Source: an uncultured Candidatus Nitrosopumilus sp.
GTDB lineage: Archaea > Thermoproteota > Nitrososphaeria > Nitrososphaerales > Nitrosopumilaceae
Direction of reading: 5' to 3'
DNA: 64,000 nt
NCBI GenBank assembly: GCA_951812655.1
Contig: OX638319.1
Coordinates: 1 to 64,000, forward strand
Shown here piece by piece: positions 34,337 to 42,542 of the stretch (position 1 is the stretch's first letter; the number at the start of each line of letters is the position of its first letter). Position numbers and translations under genes: made by a program. Under the pieces are notes generated by a model. It was not told the DNA's origin, made no database searches, and saw only the letters and a program-made list of their open reading frames with translations.

Positions 34337-35020
34337 ATGGCCGAATTAAAAATTCAACATCTCTTTACTCTCACTCATTTACTTTCTAAAGGTGCCAAGT
34401 ACAACTATGTTTCAATAACGACTTCTTCACTGGGTAGGAATATCCAAAAATCGCAACAGGCTGCATCAAAGCACCTTCTTGAACTCGAACAAAATAACTT
34501 CATTGAAAGAATAATCAATGGAAGAAATATTTCTGTTAAAATAACTTCAAAGGGATTTTCCGAATTGGTGAAACTTTCGGCAATTTTACAAAAAAGCATT
34601 GATTCGTCTCCTTCTTATGTTGAATTGAAGGGTACTTTGGTTTCTGGAATGGGTGAAGGTGCATATTACATGGGATTAAAAGGATACACGAAACAATTTC
34701 AATCAAGAATAGGGTATGTTCCTTTTCCGGGAACTCTAAATGTTAGATTAGATCAAAAAATTCATCAGGAGTCTATTAAACAATTTGAAATGTTGAATGG
34801 GGTTAAGATAAAGAGCTTTTCTGACGGGAAAAGGACGTATGGTTGGGTTAAATGTTTTCGCGCAAAACTAAACAATACGATAAATTGTGAGCTAATCATG
34901 TTGGAACGTACACATCATGACGATTCGATTATAGAGTTAATTTCTAAATCTTGTTTAAGAAAGTCAGGAAAATTAAAAGATGGCTCTAAGGTCTCAGTCC
35001 ACATCCAAATAAATTCCTAA
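34337..35020 (+). CDS. ribK: CTP-dependent riboflavin kinase with N-terminal winged helix
   Basis: 227 residues. The first 85 or so form a MarR-like winged helix (LSKGAKYNYVSITTSSLGRNIQKSQQAASKHLLELEQNNFIERI). The C-terminal domain is the archaeal RibK fold, with SGMGEGAYYMGLKGY and PFPGTLNVRL, which phosphorylates riboflavin to FMN using CTP rather than ATP. The wHTH fusion is known in some archaea (RbkR-type), where the protein also represses riboflavin genes and is induced by FMN. Here it probably does both jobs, by homology. It converges on the FAD synthase gene with overlapping stops. Confidence 0.93.
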   Translation: MAELKIQHLFTLTHLLSKGAKYNYVSITTSSLGRNIQKSQQAASKHLLELEQNNFIERIINGRNISVKITSKGFSELVKLSAILQKSIDSSPSYVELKGTLVSGMGEGAYYMGLKGYTKQFQSRIGYVPFPGTLNVRLDQKIHQESIKQFEMLNGVKIKSFSDGKRTYGWVKCFRAKLNNTINCELIMLERTHHDDSIIELISKSCLRKSGKLKDGSKVSVHIQINS

Positions 35021-35634
35021 ATACCGTGAATAGACTCTCCGTACTCCTTTTGAATTTTTGAGCTAGAACTCTCTGGAATTGGCGACTCTAATCTTGCAAC
35101 TTTGGCATTCAGTTCTATTTTCTTACATCCTTCTGTGATGAATTTTTCTTGATGGGCCTGATCGTATCCCAATGCAATTATTTGCGGTTTAACATGATTT
35201 ACAGTCTTGAAAATATTTTCTTCTTGACCGATTAAGCATAGATCTACCATTTTCAGCGAATTGACTAACTCTTGTCTTTGTTCCTGTGAGTGTAGTGGTT
35301 TTCTTTTTTTCATCTTCACTGCTGTGTTATCCGTTGCGACAACCACTACTAGAATGTCTCCTAGCTCTTTTGCTGCATTTAATGTGTGAATGTGTCCTGG
35401 GTGGATGATGTCAAATACTCCTCCTGCTAATACCACGCTTAATGAATTTCTGCCTTCTTGAGTGAGTGTAGTTCTGTTTTCGCTCACAAGTTGGTTTTCA
35501 ATTAATTCGTCGATCTTTGTATTTATTTGATTCGTATCGAGCCTAGTTTTTTTCTTGAGAAGATCAAAAGATGACTCGTTTTGAATTTGACATACATACA
35601 TCGTAGAAAGGATGATTTTTTCAGTCGATTTCAC
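35017..35634 (-). CDS. ribL: FAD synthase (RibL-type cytidylyltransferase fold) with N-terminal wHTH-like region
   Basis: 205 residues. Residues 1-65 resemble a winged helix (LSTMYVCQIQNESSFDLLKKKTRLDTNQINTKIDELIENQLV, then TTLTQEGR). The C-terminal nucleotidyltransferase carries GGVFDIIHPGHIHTL with the HxGH motif, and later GYDQAHQE and SSSSKIQ. Archaeal RibL adenylates FMN to FAD. The neighbouring, convergent ribK supplies FMN, so the two genes complete FAD synthesis from riboflavin. The N-terminal extension is not part of the basic RibL fold; whether it binds DNA is unknown. Confidence 0.9.
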   Translation of the reverse strand: MKSTEKIILSTMYVCQIQNESSFDLLKKKTRLDTNQINTKIDELIENQLVSENRTTLTQEGRNSLSVVLAGGVFDIIHPGHIHTLNAAKELGDILVVVVATDNTAVKMKKRKPLHSQEQRQELVNSLKMVDLCLIGQEENIFKTVNHVKPQIIALGYDQAHQEKFITEGCKKIELNAKVARLESPIPESSSSKIQKEYGESIHGI

Positions 35635-35679
35635 TGCTTTTTTGATTCTTTGAGCCTCTCTTTAATTCATTACTAAGAA

Positions 35680-36714
35680 TTACATTTTTGGATCAAGGCC
35701 TTTTGCCAATCTTAATGCATCTACTAGGCCATCTGCATACCCTATGCTCAAAATTGCAACTTCGTCTTGACCGTCCTCTAAAAATTTTTCTGCATCCCTA
35801 ACATACAGTTCTGCATTTTCCAAAATTTCGTGAAACTCCTTCTGCTCTTTGTATAGGGGGGTTACCTCTTCTAATGCTTCTCTTACCATCGGTACGTATT
35901 TTTTCATCATCTGCATTGAAATTTTCTTAACTTTTTCTGTATTATCATATGGCTCATCAACACACTGTCCAAGTATTTTCAAGGCATCCGTTTCTGTAAA
36001 ATGTAGTCTGCCTGGAATTATTATCGTGTGGGGTGGTTTTCCAAAATCTATTTCTTTGAGACTGGAAATCTTGCCTGAGATAATTTTTTGGTCTTCGAAT
36101 CCAATTCTTGAAGCAACTATGGCGTATGATGAGGGATCGATGACGTTTCTTTTTTGCCCCTTCTCTGTTTCCAAGAGTTCGTGCAATGCATCTCTTGGAT
36201 CTAAGAAAAAGTCTTTGTCTTGATTATATTCCAAAAGAAGTACTGTATGATTTCCTTCTATGATGTTTTTGTAAATTACAAAGTATGGTGTTGTAAGAGA
36301 CATTTCACTCATGATGGTTGCTATTCTGCCAATCTTGTAAAAGTGTAAACCGCATTCTCCAATCATTGATGTGAGTGATGATGATGCGTGAAGAGAATTT
36401 GTCTTGATTTTTTCTTCCATTGCCCTGGTTCTTAGCTCAATATGGGTTGTTGCAATGTATGGATCACCGTAAGCTAGTAGTGCAACTTTCTTTTTCTTTG
36501 CATTTTCCAGAATCTCTTTTCCATCTTCTACAAGCCATCTTTTTGCAAGTTTGAATTCCCCTTTTGTCGCATTCTTAATTTTGTCCAGATCTGACTTTCC
36601 AATTGGGCTGGTGAATTGTTCTAGATACACAATGTCCGCATTAGACAAAATGTCGATTGCTTCAACAGGTATCGACTTGAATCCAGAGATTCCTAAACCT
36701 ATGAACCACAGCAT
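35680..36714 (-). CDS. dphB: Diphthine synthase fused to C-terminal DUF357 domain
   Basis: 344 residues. The first 260 or so are diphthine synthase (LWFIGLGISGFKSIPVEAI, ALLAYGDPYIATTH, SSSLTSMIGECGLHFYKIG, and PPHTIIIPGRLHFTE), a SAM-dependent enzyme methylating the modified His of elongation factor 2. The last 85 residues (MMKKYVPMVREALEEVTPLYKEQ, then YVRDAEKFLEDGQDEVAILSIGYADGLVDALRL) match the helical DUF357 family, usually a separate small archaeal protein. Fusion rather than frameshift, as one uninterrupted frame covers both. It overlaps the lysK stop by 1 bp. Confidence 0.92.
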   Translation of the reverse strand: MLWFIGLGISGFKSIPVEAIDILSNADIVYLEQFTSPIGKSDLDKIKNATKGEFKLAKRWLVEDGKEILENAKKKKVALLAYGDPYIATTHIELRTRAMEEKIKTNSLHASSSLTSMIGECGLHFYKIGRIATIMSEMSLTTPYFVIYKNIIEGNHTVLLLEYNQDKDFFLDPRDALHELLETEKGQKRNVIDPSSYAIVASRIGFEDQKIISGKISSLKEIDFGKPPHTIIIPGRLHFTETDALKILGQCVDEPYDNTEKVKKISMQMMKKYVPMVREALEEVTPLYKEQKEFHEILENAELYVRDAEKFLEDGQDEVAILSIGYADGLVDALRLAKGLDPKM

Positions 36715-37841
36715 TATTTCATTTTTTTATCATGAAGTCTTTTTAAATGCTGTAGCATCTTCTTGATTATTTCTATGCCTCTGAGATATTCGTCAATTGA
36801 CACTTTTTCATCAATAGTGTGAGCCTCGTGCGGATCCCCTGGCCCGTATGTGACTACGGGAATTCCCCATTGATTTCCTAACACATTCATGTCTCCTGTG
36901 CCTGTTTTTCTGATGAGGGTAGGTCTTGAATGCTCCACTTCCATCACTCCCAGTGTAAATGCTCTGACAATTGAAGAGTTATGGGGTGCTTCAAATGGTT
37001 CTGTTTCATCCAGGATCGAATAAAACGCCTCCACCTGTCTTTCATGTGCAATCTCGTTCACACTCGTTGCAATCTTCTGTTCGATGGATTTGCAGTTCAT
37101 GTCTACGGGAATTCTGATATCAAAAATGGTTTCACATTCTTTTGGGGTCACATTGTGACTGGTCCCTCCTTTGATCTCCGTCATTGTCACTGTTAGTAGC
37201 ATTCCCTTGGTTCTGTCCTCCTGGTTTTCTTCTAATCTTTCTTTAATCTCTTTTGCAAAAACCATTGATTCCTGAATCGCATTTTTCGAAAGCCATGGTG
37301 CACTTGCATGAGAACTGTCTTCTACGCTGACTTTGAGATTGATGGCCAATCTTCCCTTGTATGCGATGGTAACTTGTTTAATCCCACTTGGTTCTCCAAA
37401 AACTGCATAATCGATATCCATTTCTTTTTTAACGAGATTTTTTATCCCCGTGGCATTCCCTTCTTCGTCTACTGCTCCTACAAAAAATACCGTTCCGTTG
37501 TTGTTTTGGATTGATGCTGCTGCAAATAGCATTGCCATAAGCGGGGCTTTTGCATCAGACGCCCCTCTTCCATAGAGTGAGTCTCCTTCTCTTCTGACTT
37601 TCACTTTGCCTGGAACCACATCCATATGTCCGCATAGCATTATTCTTGGAGTTCCTGATCCTTTTTTTGCTATGATGTTTCCAACCTCGTCAATTTGGAT
37701 GTCTTCGAATCCTAAATCATCACACTTGTCGGCCAAAAATTCAGCCATTGGTTTTTCGCTGAGAGACGGTGTATACAGCTTCAGTGCTTTTTCTAACATC
37801 TTAACTGCAAACCTTGGGGTTACCGTAAAATTAGTGTCCAA
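36714..37841 (-). CDS. lysK: [LysW]-lysine/[LysW]-ornithine hydrolase
   Basis: 375 residues of the M20 peptidase family, from a TTG start. The metal ligands are in LCGHMDVVPG (His, Asp), GRGASDAKAPL (Asp), VDEEGNATG (Glu-Glu) and GPGDPHEAHTIDE (final His). It releases lysine or ornithine from the LysW carrier in the last step of the pathway. Only one such hydrolase is seen in the block, so it probably serves both the lysine and the ornithine branches. It lies 3 bp after lysX, in the operon homocitrate synthase-lysW-lysX-lysK-dphB. Confidence 0.92.
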   Translation of the reverse strand: MDTNFTVTPRFAVKMLEKALKLYTPSLSEKPMAEFLADKCDDLGFEDIQIDEVGNIIAKKGSGTPRIMLCGHMDVVPGKVKVRREGDSLYGRGASDAKAPLMAMLFAAASIQNNNGTVFFVGAVDEEGNATGIKNLVKKEMDIDYAVFGEPSGIKQVTIAYKGRLAINLKVSVEDSSHASAPWLSKNAIQESMVFAKEIKERLEENQEDRTKGMLLTVTMTEIKGGTSHNVTPKECETIFDIRIPVDMNCKSIEQKIATSVNEIAHERQVEAFYSILDETEPFEAPHNSSIVRAFTLGVMEVEHSRPTLIRKTGTGDMNVLGNQWGIPVVTYGPGDPHEAHTIDEKVSIDEYLRGIEIIKKMLQHLKRLHDKKMK

Positions 37842-37844
37842 TTC

Positions 37845-38687
37845 TTACTTGTCTTTTTTTAGCGCATAGTTAAGTATTAAGGAAGGAATATCTACATCGC
37901 ATACTCTAACTGTGTTTTTGTATTCTGTCGTATTGTTTACTTCGTGAACCACGAGTCCTTTCTCATCGCTTTCCATCAAATCTATGCCTACGATATCTCC
38001 TTGAACCGCATTTTTTGCCTTGATGCACATTTCTTCCATTTCCTGTGTCACTTTACATGGCTCGGCAATTCCTCCTAATGCCATATTGGTTTTCCAATGT
38101 TTGGAACTTCTGTAAATTGCAGCAACAATTTTGTCTCCTACCATTATGGCTCTGATGTCTCTTGGTGGCCTTTTTACAAATTCTTCTAGGTAATGTACTT
38201 GGTATATTGGATACATGTTTTCTCTACTTTCTATAATTCCTTCAGCTGCATCTTTGTCGTTTAATTTTGAAATCAGTCTTCCCCAGCTGCCTACCGTTGG
38301 TTTGATCACTTTGGGATATCCTTGTGTTTCAAGTGCTTGTAATGCTGCATCTTTTGAAAATGCCACTGTTGCGTCTGGTGTTGGGACTCCAAATTTTTTT
38401 AACAGCATATGTGTAAACAGTTTGTTACCTGCAAAAACTCCTGTATTTAGACAGTTGATGACTCTTACTCCTAGACCTTCAAGAGCTGCTGTAGAGTGTA
38501 GGTTTCTATAGTAGCTAACGCATCTTTGAATTACCGTGCCGTAATTTTCAGGTTTTTTCTCTAAGTCTATTGCCAGTTTTTTACAATCAATCATCTGTAT
38601 GTTGATGTCGTTTTTTTTACCAGCTTCTAGTAGAGCCTTTTCTTCCCAACGGATGGTGTCGTAAAGAACAGTAACGTCAGGATTCAC
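37845..38687 (-). CDS. lysX: LysW-amino acid ligase, probable alpha-aminoadipate form
   Basis: 280 residues from a GTG at 38687 that overlaps the stop of lysW by 4 bp (GTGA). ATP-grasp ligase of the RimK group: VIKPTVGSWGRLISKL, YLEEFVKRPPRDIRAIMVG, and the Mg/carboxylate site VHEVNNTTEYKN. It joins the amino group of 2-aminoadipate to the C-terminal residue of LysW, protecting it for later steps. The aminoadipate assignment rests on the adjacent homocitrate synthase and lysK; the paralogue at 43618-44475 sits with argG. Sequence alone does not settle substrate preference. Confidence 0.88.
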   Translation of the reverse strand: MNPDVTVLYDTIRWEEKALLEAGKKNDINIQMIDCKKLAIDLEKKPENYGTVIQRCVSYYRNLHSTAALEGLGVRVINCLNTGVFAGNKLFTHMLLKKFGVPTPDATVAFSKDAALQALETQGYPKVIKPTVGSWGRLISKLNDKDAAEGIIESRENMYPIYQVHYLEEFVKRPPRDIRAIMVGDKIVAAIYRSSKHWKTNMALGGIAEPCKVTQEMEEMCIKAKNAVQGDIVGIDLMESDEKGLVVHEVNNTTEYKNTVRVCDVDIPSLILNYALKKDK

Positions 38688-38851
38688 TGTCCCCAATCCT
38701 CACCAACCGTTTGGGCCGGCTTTAGATCGAAACCGTTTGAACCTTTTGCCAATTCATAACTTGCACCACACTCTGGACATGTTACAATCTCCCCTTCCAA
38801 CGCATCACTTGGTATGGAGATATCTGCATCACATTCTTCGCATTTAGACAT
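38684..38851 (-). CDS. lysW: LysW amino-group carrier protein, unusual C-terminal Gln
   Basis: 55 residues from ATG 38851 to TGA 38684. It has the LysW zinc ribbon (CEEC at residues 4-7 and CPEC at 25-28), an acidic surface and the conserved C-terminal TVGEDWG. The last residue is Gln (codon CAG) instead of the Glu whose side-chain carboxylate accepts the amino acid in characterised LysW proteins. The second copy in this window (44475-44642) ends in Glu. The gene is immediately followed by lysX with a GTGA overlap, so the pair is presumably translated together. Whether it can still act as carrier is the open question. Confidence 0.9.
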   Translation of the reverse strand: MSKCEECDADISIPSDALEGEIVTCPECGASYELAKGSNGFDLKPAQTVGEDWGQ

Positions 38852-38873
38852 GTCTTTTCTTATTTACTCCTCT

Positions 38874-40043
38874 TTATTTATCATTAATTATCTTTTTTTC
38901 AAGTCTGTCTTCTAGGGGAATCTCGATCAGATCTCCCATTCTAAGACCTTTTAGTCCTGCAGCAACTGCTTTCGCGCCATCATTATCTTTCTCTAATCCT
39001 AACAGTGACATCAAATATGCTGCACCAGTTTTTCCTGCAAGCTCTCCAAATACTATTCTTCGTCTGTTTCCAACTGCTCTTGGAGGGATTGGCTCATAGG
39101 CTGCAGGATTTTTGAGAATTGCTGCCAGGTGGGTTCCTGCTTTGTGTTTGTATGCCGATGTGCCTACAATGGGCTTTGAATCGTATGGCTTTATTGACGT
39201 ATACTCTTCTATCAATCTTGACAGATCTAGCAACATGTCAAGTCTAAAATCATTTGGTGATTTGTACAGATATGTCAACGCAACTGCAACTTCTGCAAGA
39301 GGCGGAATGCCTGTTCTTTCTCCGATCCCGTCAATTGTAGTATGAATCTGATCAACTCCTGCATCACACGCTGAAAATGCATTTGCCACAGCAAATCCTA
39401 TGTCGTTGTGAACATGTGCGTCTAGTGGAACATCTACAACTTCTCTGACTTTTTTAACAAAATTATACATTCCAATAGGACGTAGAATTCCCACCGTGTC
39501 TGGAAGACTAATCCTATCCACTCCTGCTTCTTCTATGGCTTTGCAAACTTTTAGCAAAAATTCTGGTTCTGCTCTGCTTCCATCTTCAACTGTAAACCTG
39601 ATTTTTAAACCGTGTTCTTTTGCGTACTCCACAGTGCTTACTGCTCTTTCAAGTGCTTCTGTCCTGGAAATTCTCAGTTTGTCTTTAAGATGTATGTCTG
39701 AAATCCCTAGATATGCAGCACACCATTTTGCATCACAATCCAACGAAATATCGATGTCTTCTTTCAATGCTCTTCCATGAGAAACAATGTCCGCATTGAG
39801 TCCCTGTTTGATGATTGTTTTGGTTGCTTCCTTGTGATCATTTGACACGACTGGTGAAATTTCTATTTGGTCAACTCCGAAATAGTCTAACATCCACGCA
39901 ATCTGAATTCTTTGTTTGTTTGTAAATGACACTCCTGGATGCTGTTCTCCTTCTCTTAGTGTGCTGTCTAGCACTCTGATTTTTTTTGGACTTTTGTCAT
40001 ATGCGTTGTAAATGTTGGCATAATGATTCGGATCTTTTATCAC
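38874..40043 (-). CDS. Homocitrate synthase (2-isopropylmalate synthase family)
   Basis: 389 residues from a GTG start. The DRE-TIM metallolyase hallmarks are visible: LDSTLREGEQHPGVSF with the metal-binding Asp, RISLPDTVGIL, and AHVHNDIGFAVANAF with the HxH metal site; then GERTGIPPLAEV. It condenses acetyl-CoA and 2-oxoglutarate to homocitrate, the first step of the aminoadipate route. The neighbouring lysW-lysX-lysK genes favour homocitrate synthase over isopropylmalate or citramalate synthase. The start region overlaps one copy of a repeated element (40042-40052) flanking its TATA box, suggesting regulation. Confidence 0.92.
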   Translation of the reverse strand: MIKDPNHYANIYNAYDKSPKKIRVLDSTLREGEQHPGVSFTNKQRIQIAWMLDYFGVDQIEISPVVSNDHKEATKTIIKQGLNADIVSHGRALKEDIDISLDCDAKWCAAYLGISDIHLKDKLRISRTEALERAVSTVEYAKEHGLKIRFTVEDGSRAEPEFLLKVCKAIEEAGVDRISLPDTVGILRPIGMYNFVKKVREVVDVPLDAHVHNDIGFAVANAFSACDAGVDQIHTTIDGIGERTGIPPLAEVAVALTYLYKSPNDFRLDMLLDLSRLIEEYTSIKPYDSKPIVGTSAYKHKAGTHLAAILKNPAAYEPIPPRAVGNRRRIVFGELAGKTGAAYLMSLLGLEKDNDGAKAVAAGLKGLRMGDLIEIPLEDRLEKKIINDK

Positions 40044-40094
40044 TAAATACGTTAGTCAAAATTGATGATATAAACATATTCGTACTAAATTCGT
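40042..40094 (-). promoter_or_regulatory. Homocitrate synthase promoter with two 11-bp operator-like direct repeats
   Basis: On the minus strand ACGAATTTAGT (40084-40094) and ACGTATTTAGT (40042-40052) differ at one base and start 42 bp apart, about four helical turns. Between them lies TTTATATCA (around 40067-40075), a likely TATA box. The downstream copy covers the GTG start and contains the inverted repeat ACTAA/TTAGT. The Lrp-family gene next door is a candidate binder. Confidence 0.5.
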
Positions 40095-40156
40095 TGAAAA
40101 TAATTAACACTGATACTGAATTCGGTTTGATTTGAATTTGAGACACGAAAGTCGTT

Positions 40157-40576
40157 TTAAATTATTTTTTTTAAAATAATTACTGTGTTGGTATCGACAA
40201 CCCCTGGAATCTTTCTTAATGCGTCTATGGTGTTGTTGATTTCTGTGATGCTTGTCGCACTCATGATTGTAGTAATGTCGTATTGTCCCGTGATTTCATA
40301 GACTGTTTTGATACCTTCTAGTTTTGCTAGTTTTAGTGACACTTTAGATGTGTCTGTTGCGGAATCTACTGAAACCAAAACTATTGCACTGGTGATATTC
40401 TTTTCTCCCAGTTCGACCGTGAATTTTTTGATAGTGCCATTGTCTACCAAGTTCTTTACTCTTCTTCGCACTGCAGATTCTGAAAGCTTTAATTTTTTTC
40501 CAATAAACACAAAAGATTCTCTGGAATCCTCTTTTAGATATTCTATTATTTTCTCGTCTACTTTATCCTTGTACAT
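40157..40576 (-). CDS. Lrp/AsnC-family regulator (LysM-like)
   Basis: 139 residues, full length. The N-terminal HTH (VDEKIIEYLKEDSRESFVFIGKKLKLSESAVRRRVKNLVDNGTI) is followed by a RAM/ligand-binding domain (SAIVLVSVDS, LEGIKTVYEITGQYDITTIMSA). It is the last gene of the arg/lys operon, overlapping argD by 14 bp, and lies 114 bp upstream of homocitrate synthase. Archaeal LysM regulates lysine genes in response to lysine; a similar role is plausible here. The stop region includes an AT hairpin (40160-40181) that could end the transcript. Confidence 0.92.
   Translation of the reverse strand: MYKDKVDEKIIEYLKEDSRESFVFIGKKLKLSESAVRRRVKNLVDNGTIKKFTVELGEKNITSAIVLVSVDSATDTSKVSLKLAKLEGIKTVYEITGQYDITTIMSATSITEINNTIDALRKIPGVVDTNTVIILKKII
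40160..40181 (-). terminator. AT-rich hairpin at end of lrp gene
   Basis: AATTATTTT and AAAATAATT form a 9-bp stem with a TTTT loop, overlapping the final lrp codons. It lies just before the homocitrate synthase promoter. An AT-only stem is weak; a role in ending the long arg operon is inferred. Confidence 0.35.
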
Positions 40577-41744
40577 TTCTTTTTTGCTCCTCTTCAGTTA
40601 GTGTGGAATCCAGAGCATGTAAAACTTTTGTCACATCTTCTTCAGTTATGACTAATGGGGGGAGGATCCTGAGTATGTTTCTCCCAGAATAGAGCATTAG
40701 GATTCCTTTTTTAATTAATGACATTAGCATGTCTCTGACTTCAAATTTCATTTCAATTCCTATCATGAGTCCCTTCCCTCTTATCTCTCGGATCATGGTG
40801 TGCTTTTCTTTCAGAACTTCTAGTCCCTCTCTAAATTTTTTCCCCATTCTTTCAGAATTTTCTATCAATCCGTCCTCTGTAAGTGAACTTAGAGCTGCAA
40901 TTCCTGCAGCACATGAAATTGGATTGCCGCCAAATGTTGATGAATGTTCACCCTTGCTCATGGAGGCCAGTACCTCTTGTTTCACGAGAGTTGCACCCAT
41001 TGGTACTCCTCCTGCAATGCCTTTTGCAAGGCACAAAATGTCGGGTGTCGTATCCCAATGATCACATGCCCATAATCGTCCGGTTCGTCCCAAACCTGCT
41101 TGAATTTCGTCAAAGATTAGCACTATTCCTTTCTCGTCACAAATTTTTCGTACTTCTTGCAAAAATCCTTCTGGTGCAACTACTATTCCACTCTCTCCCT
41201 GTATCGGTTCTAAAATTACAAAAGATGTATCTTCGTCAATTACTTCTTTTAACGACTCTATGTCTCCAAACGATGCAAATGATACTTTTTCTACTAATGG
41301 CTGAAATGCTTTTCTATACTTCGGATTAAATGTCAGTGATAAAGCTCCGAATGATTTTCCATGATACGATCCCTTCATTGCCACCATTCCCTTTTTGCCG
41401 GTGAATTTTCTTGCAAATTTCATCGCAGCCTCTATGGCTTCCGCACCACTATTGTTTAGGTGGACCTGTGTTAGGCCATCTGGTGCCAACTCGATGAGTT
41501 TAGTCAAAAATTCCTCTCTTGTTTTATTGTACAATGAGCTGTGTACTGTGATGATTTTATCTACTTGATCTTTTATTGCGTTGTTGACTCTTTGGTTTTT
41601 GTGTCCCACTAAAGCTACTCCGTATCCTCCCATGCAATCGATGTATTCTTTTCCATCCACGTCCCACACGTGAGCTCCTTCTCCTTTTTCAATTGTTACT
41701 GGAAATCTCTGATAGAGATTTCCCATAAATTGCTCTTCACTCAT
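40563..41744 (-). CDS. lysJ: LysW-gamma-semialdehyde aminotransferase (LysJ/ArgD)
   Basis: 393 residues from ATG 41744 (an in-frame TTG lies 6 bp upstream). A class III PLP aminotransferase: HLNNSGAEAIEAAMKFAR, KGSYHGKSFGALSLT, LIFDEIQAGLGRTG and the PLP lysine in CLAKGIAGGVPMGA; HSSTFGGNPISCAAG is also typical of ArgD. It transaminates the LysW-bound semialdehyde using glutamate, on both the lysine and ornithine branches by inference from single copy. It overlaps lysZ by 8 bp upstream and lrp by 14 bp downstream. Confidence 0.94.
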   Translation of the reverse strand: MSEEQFMGNLYQRFPVTIEKGEGAHVWDVDGKEYIDCMGGYGVALVGHKNQRVNNAIKDQVDKIITVHSSLYNKTREEFLTKLIELAPDGLTQVHLNNSGAEAIEAAMKFARKFTGKKGMVAMKGSYHGKSFGALSLTFNPKYRKAFQPLVEKVSFASFGDIESLKEVIDEDTSFVILEPIQGESGIVVAPEGFLQEVRKICDEKGIVLIFDEIQAGLGRTGRLWACDHWDTTPDILCLAKGIAGGVPMGATLVKQEVLASMSKGEHSSTFGGNPISCAAGIAALSSLTEDGLIENSERMGKKFREGLEVLKEKHTMIREIRGKGLMIGIEMKFEVRDMLMSLIKKGILMLYSGRNILRILPPLVITEEDVTKVLHALDSTLTEEEQKRNVQG

Positions 41745-42540
41745 GTTCAATCACCGTGCAGTTATCGTGTGCTATAGCTGATGATATGGGATTCTCTCTC
41801 TGACCGTTTCCAATCAGTGCTTCTGTCACTCCCATGTCTAACGCTTCTGTGGATGCCAAAATCTTCTTTTCCATGCCAGGTCCTATCTTGGGTCTTATCT
41901 CTTTTGCTTCGGCCAATGTCAGTTTTTCAACTAGCTTGTCATCCATTAAAAGTCCGTCAACATTTGTGATGAAAAGTACTTTGTCACATCCAATTTTGCC
42001 TGCCACATATGCTGCAGCCCTGTCTCCGTCAATATTTAGAAATTCAGAATCTTCACTCATGGCTATTGGTGAAATTACTGGTGTAAGGCCTTGCGCAAGT
42101 AATGAGTTGATGAATTCAGAATTCACTTCTCTTATCTTTCCAGTATATCCTCCGTCAATTGCCTGCTTCCTGCCTTTTTCGTTGACTATGAGTAGCTTCT
42201 TTTTCCTATCTGCTTGGATAACTTTTGCATCCACTCCTGACAGGCCAATTGCATTTATTCCATTTTTTTGAAGCATTTGTACAATCGTTTTGTTGATTCT
42301 GCCAGACATTACCATGGTGAAAATTTCTGCTGTTTCTTTATCTGTATATCTACTCTTGATGCCACTTGGAGATGTGACAAATCTTGGCTCTTTTCCAAGT
42401 TGTTTGCACACCTTTGTAACTTCTTTACCTCCGCCATGAACTATGACTATTCCTTCGGTCTCTGCCACTTTTTTAATGTCTGAAATCGTTGATTGATGTA
42501 AATCGTCTACCACGCTTCCGCCAATTTTGATGGTGATCAT
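41737..42540 (-). CDS. lysZ: [LysW]-aminoadipate/glutamate kinase (LysZ/ArgB)
   Basis: 267 residues of the amino acid kinase family. Visible are the N-terminal IKIGGSVVDD with the phosphate-binding Lys, VHGGGKEVTKVCKQLG, NIDGDRAAAYVAGKIGCDKVLFITNVDGLL and GPGMEKKILAS. It phosphorylates the side-chain carboxylate of the LysW-bound substrate. It is 2 bp after lysY/argC and overlaps lysJ. Being the only such kinase in the block, it likely acts in both pathways. Confidence 0.94.
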   Translation of the reverse strand: MITIKIGGSVVDDLHQSTISDIKKVAETEGIVIVHGGGKEVTKVCKQLGKEPRFVTSPSGIKSRYTDKETAEIFTMVMSGRINKTIVQMLQKNGINAIGLSGVDAKVIQADRKKKLLIVNEKGRKQAIDGGYTGKIREVNSEFINSLLAQGLTPVISPIAMSEDSEFLNIDGDRAAAYVAGKIGCDKVLFITNVDGLLMDDKLVEKLTLAEAKEIRPKIGPGMEKKILASTEALDMGVTEALIGNGQRENPISSAIAHDNCTVIEHE

Positions 42541-42542
42541 TT

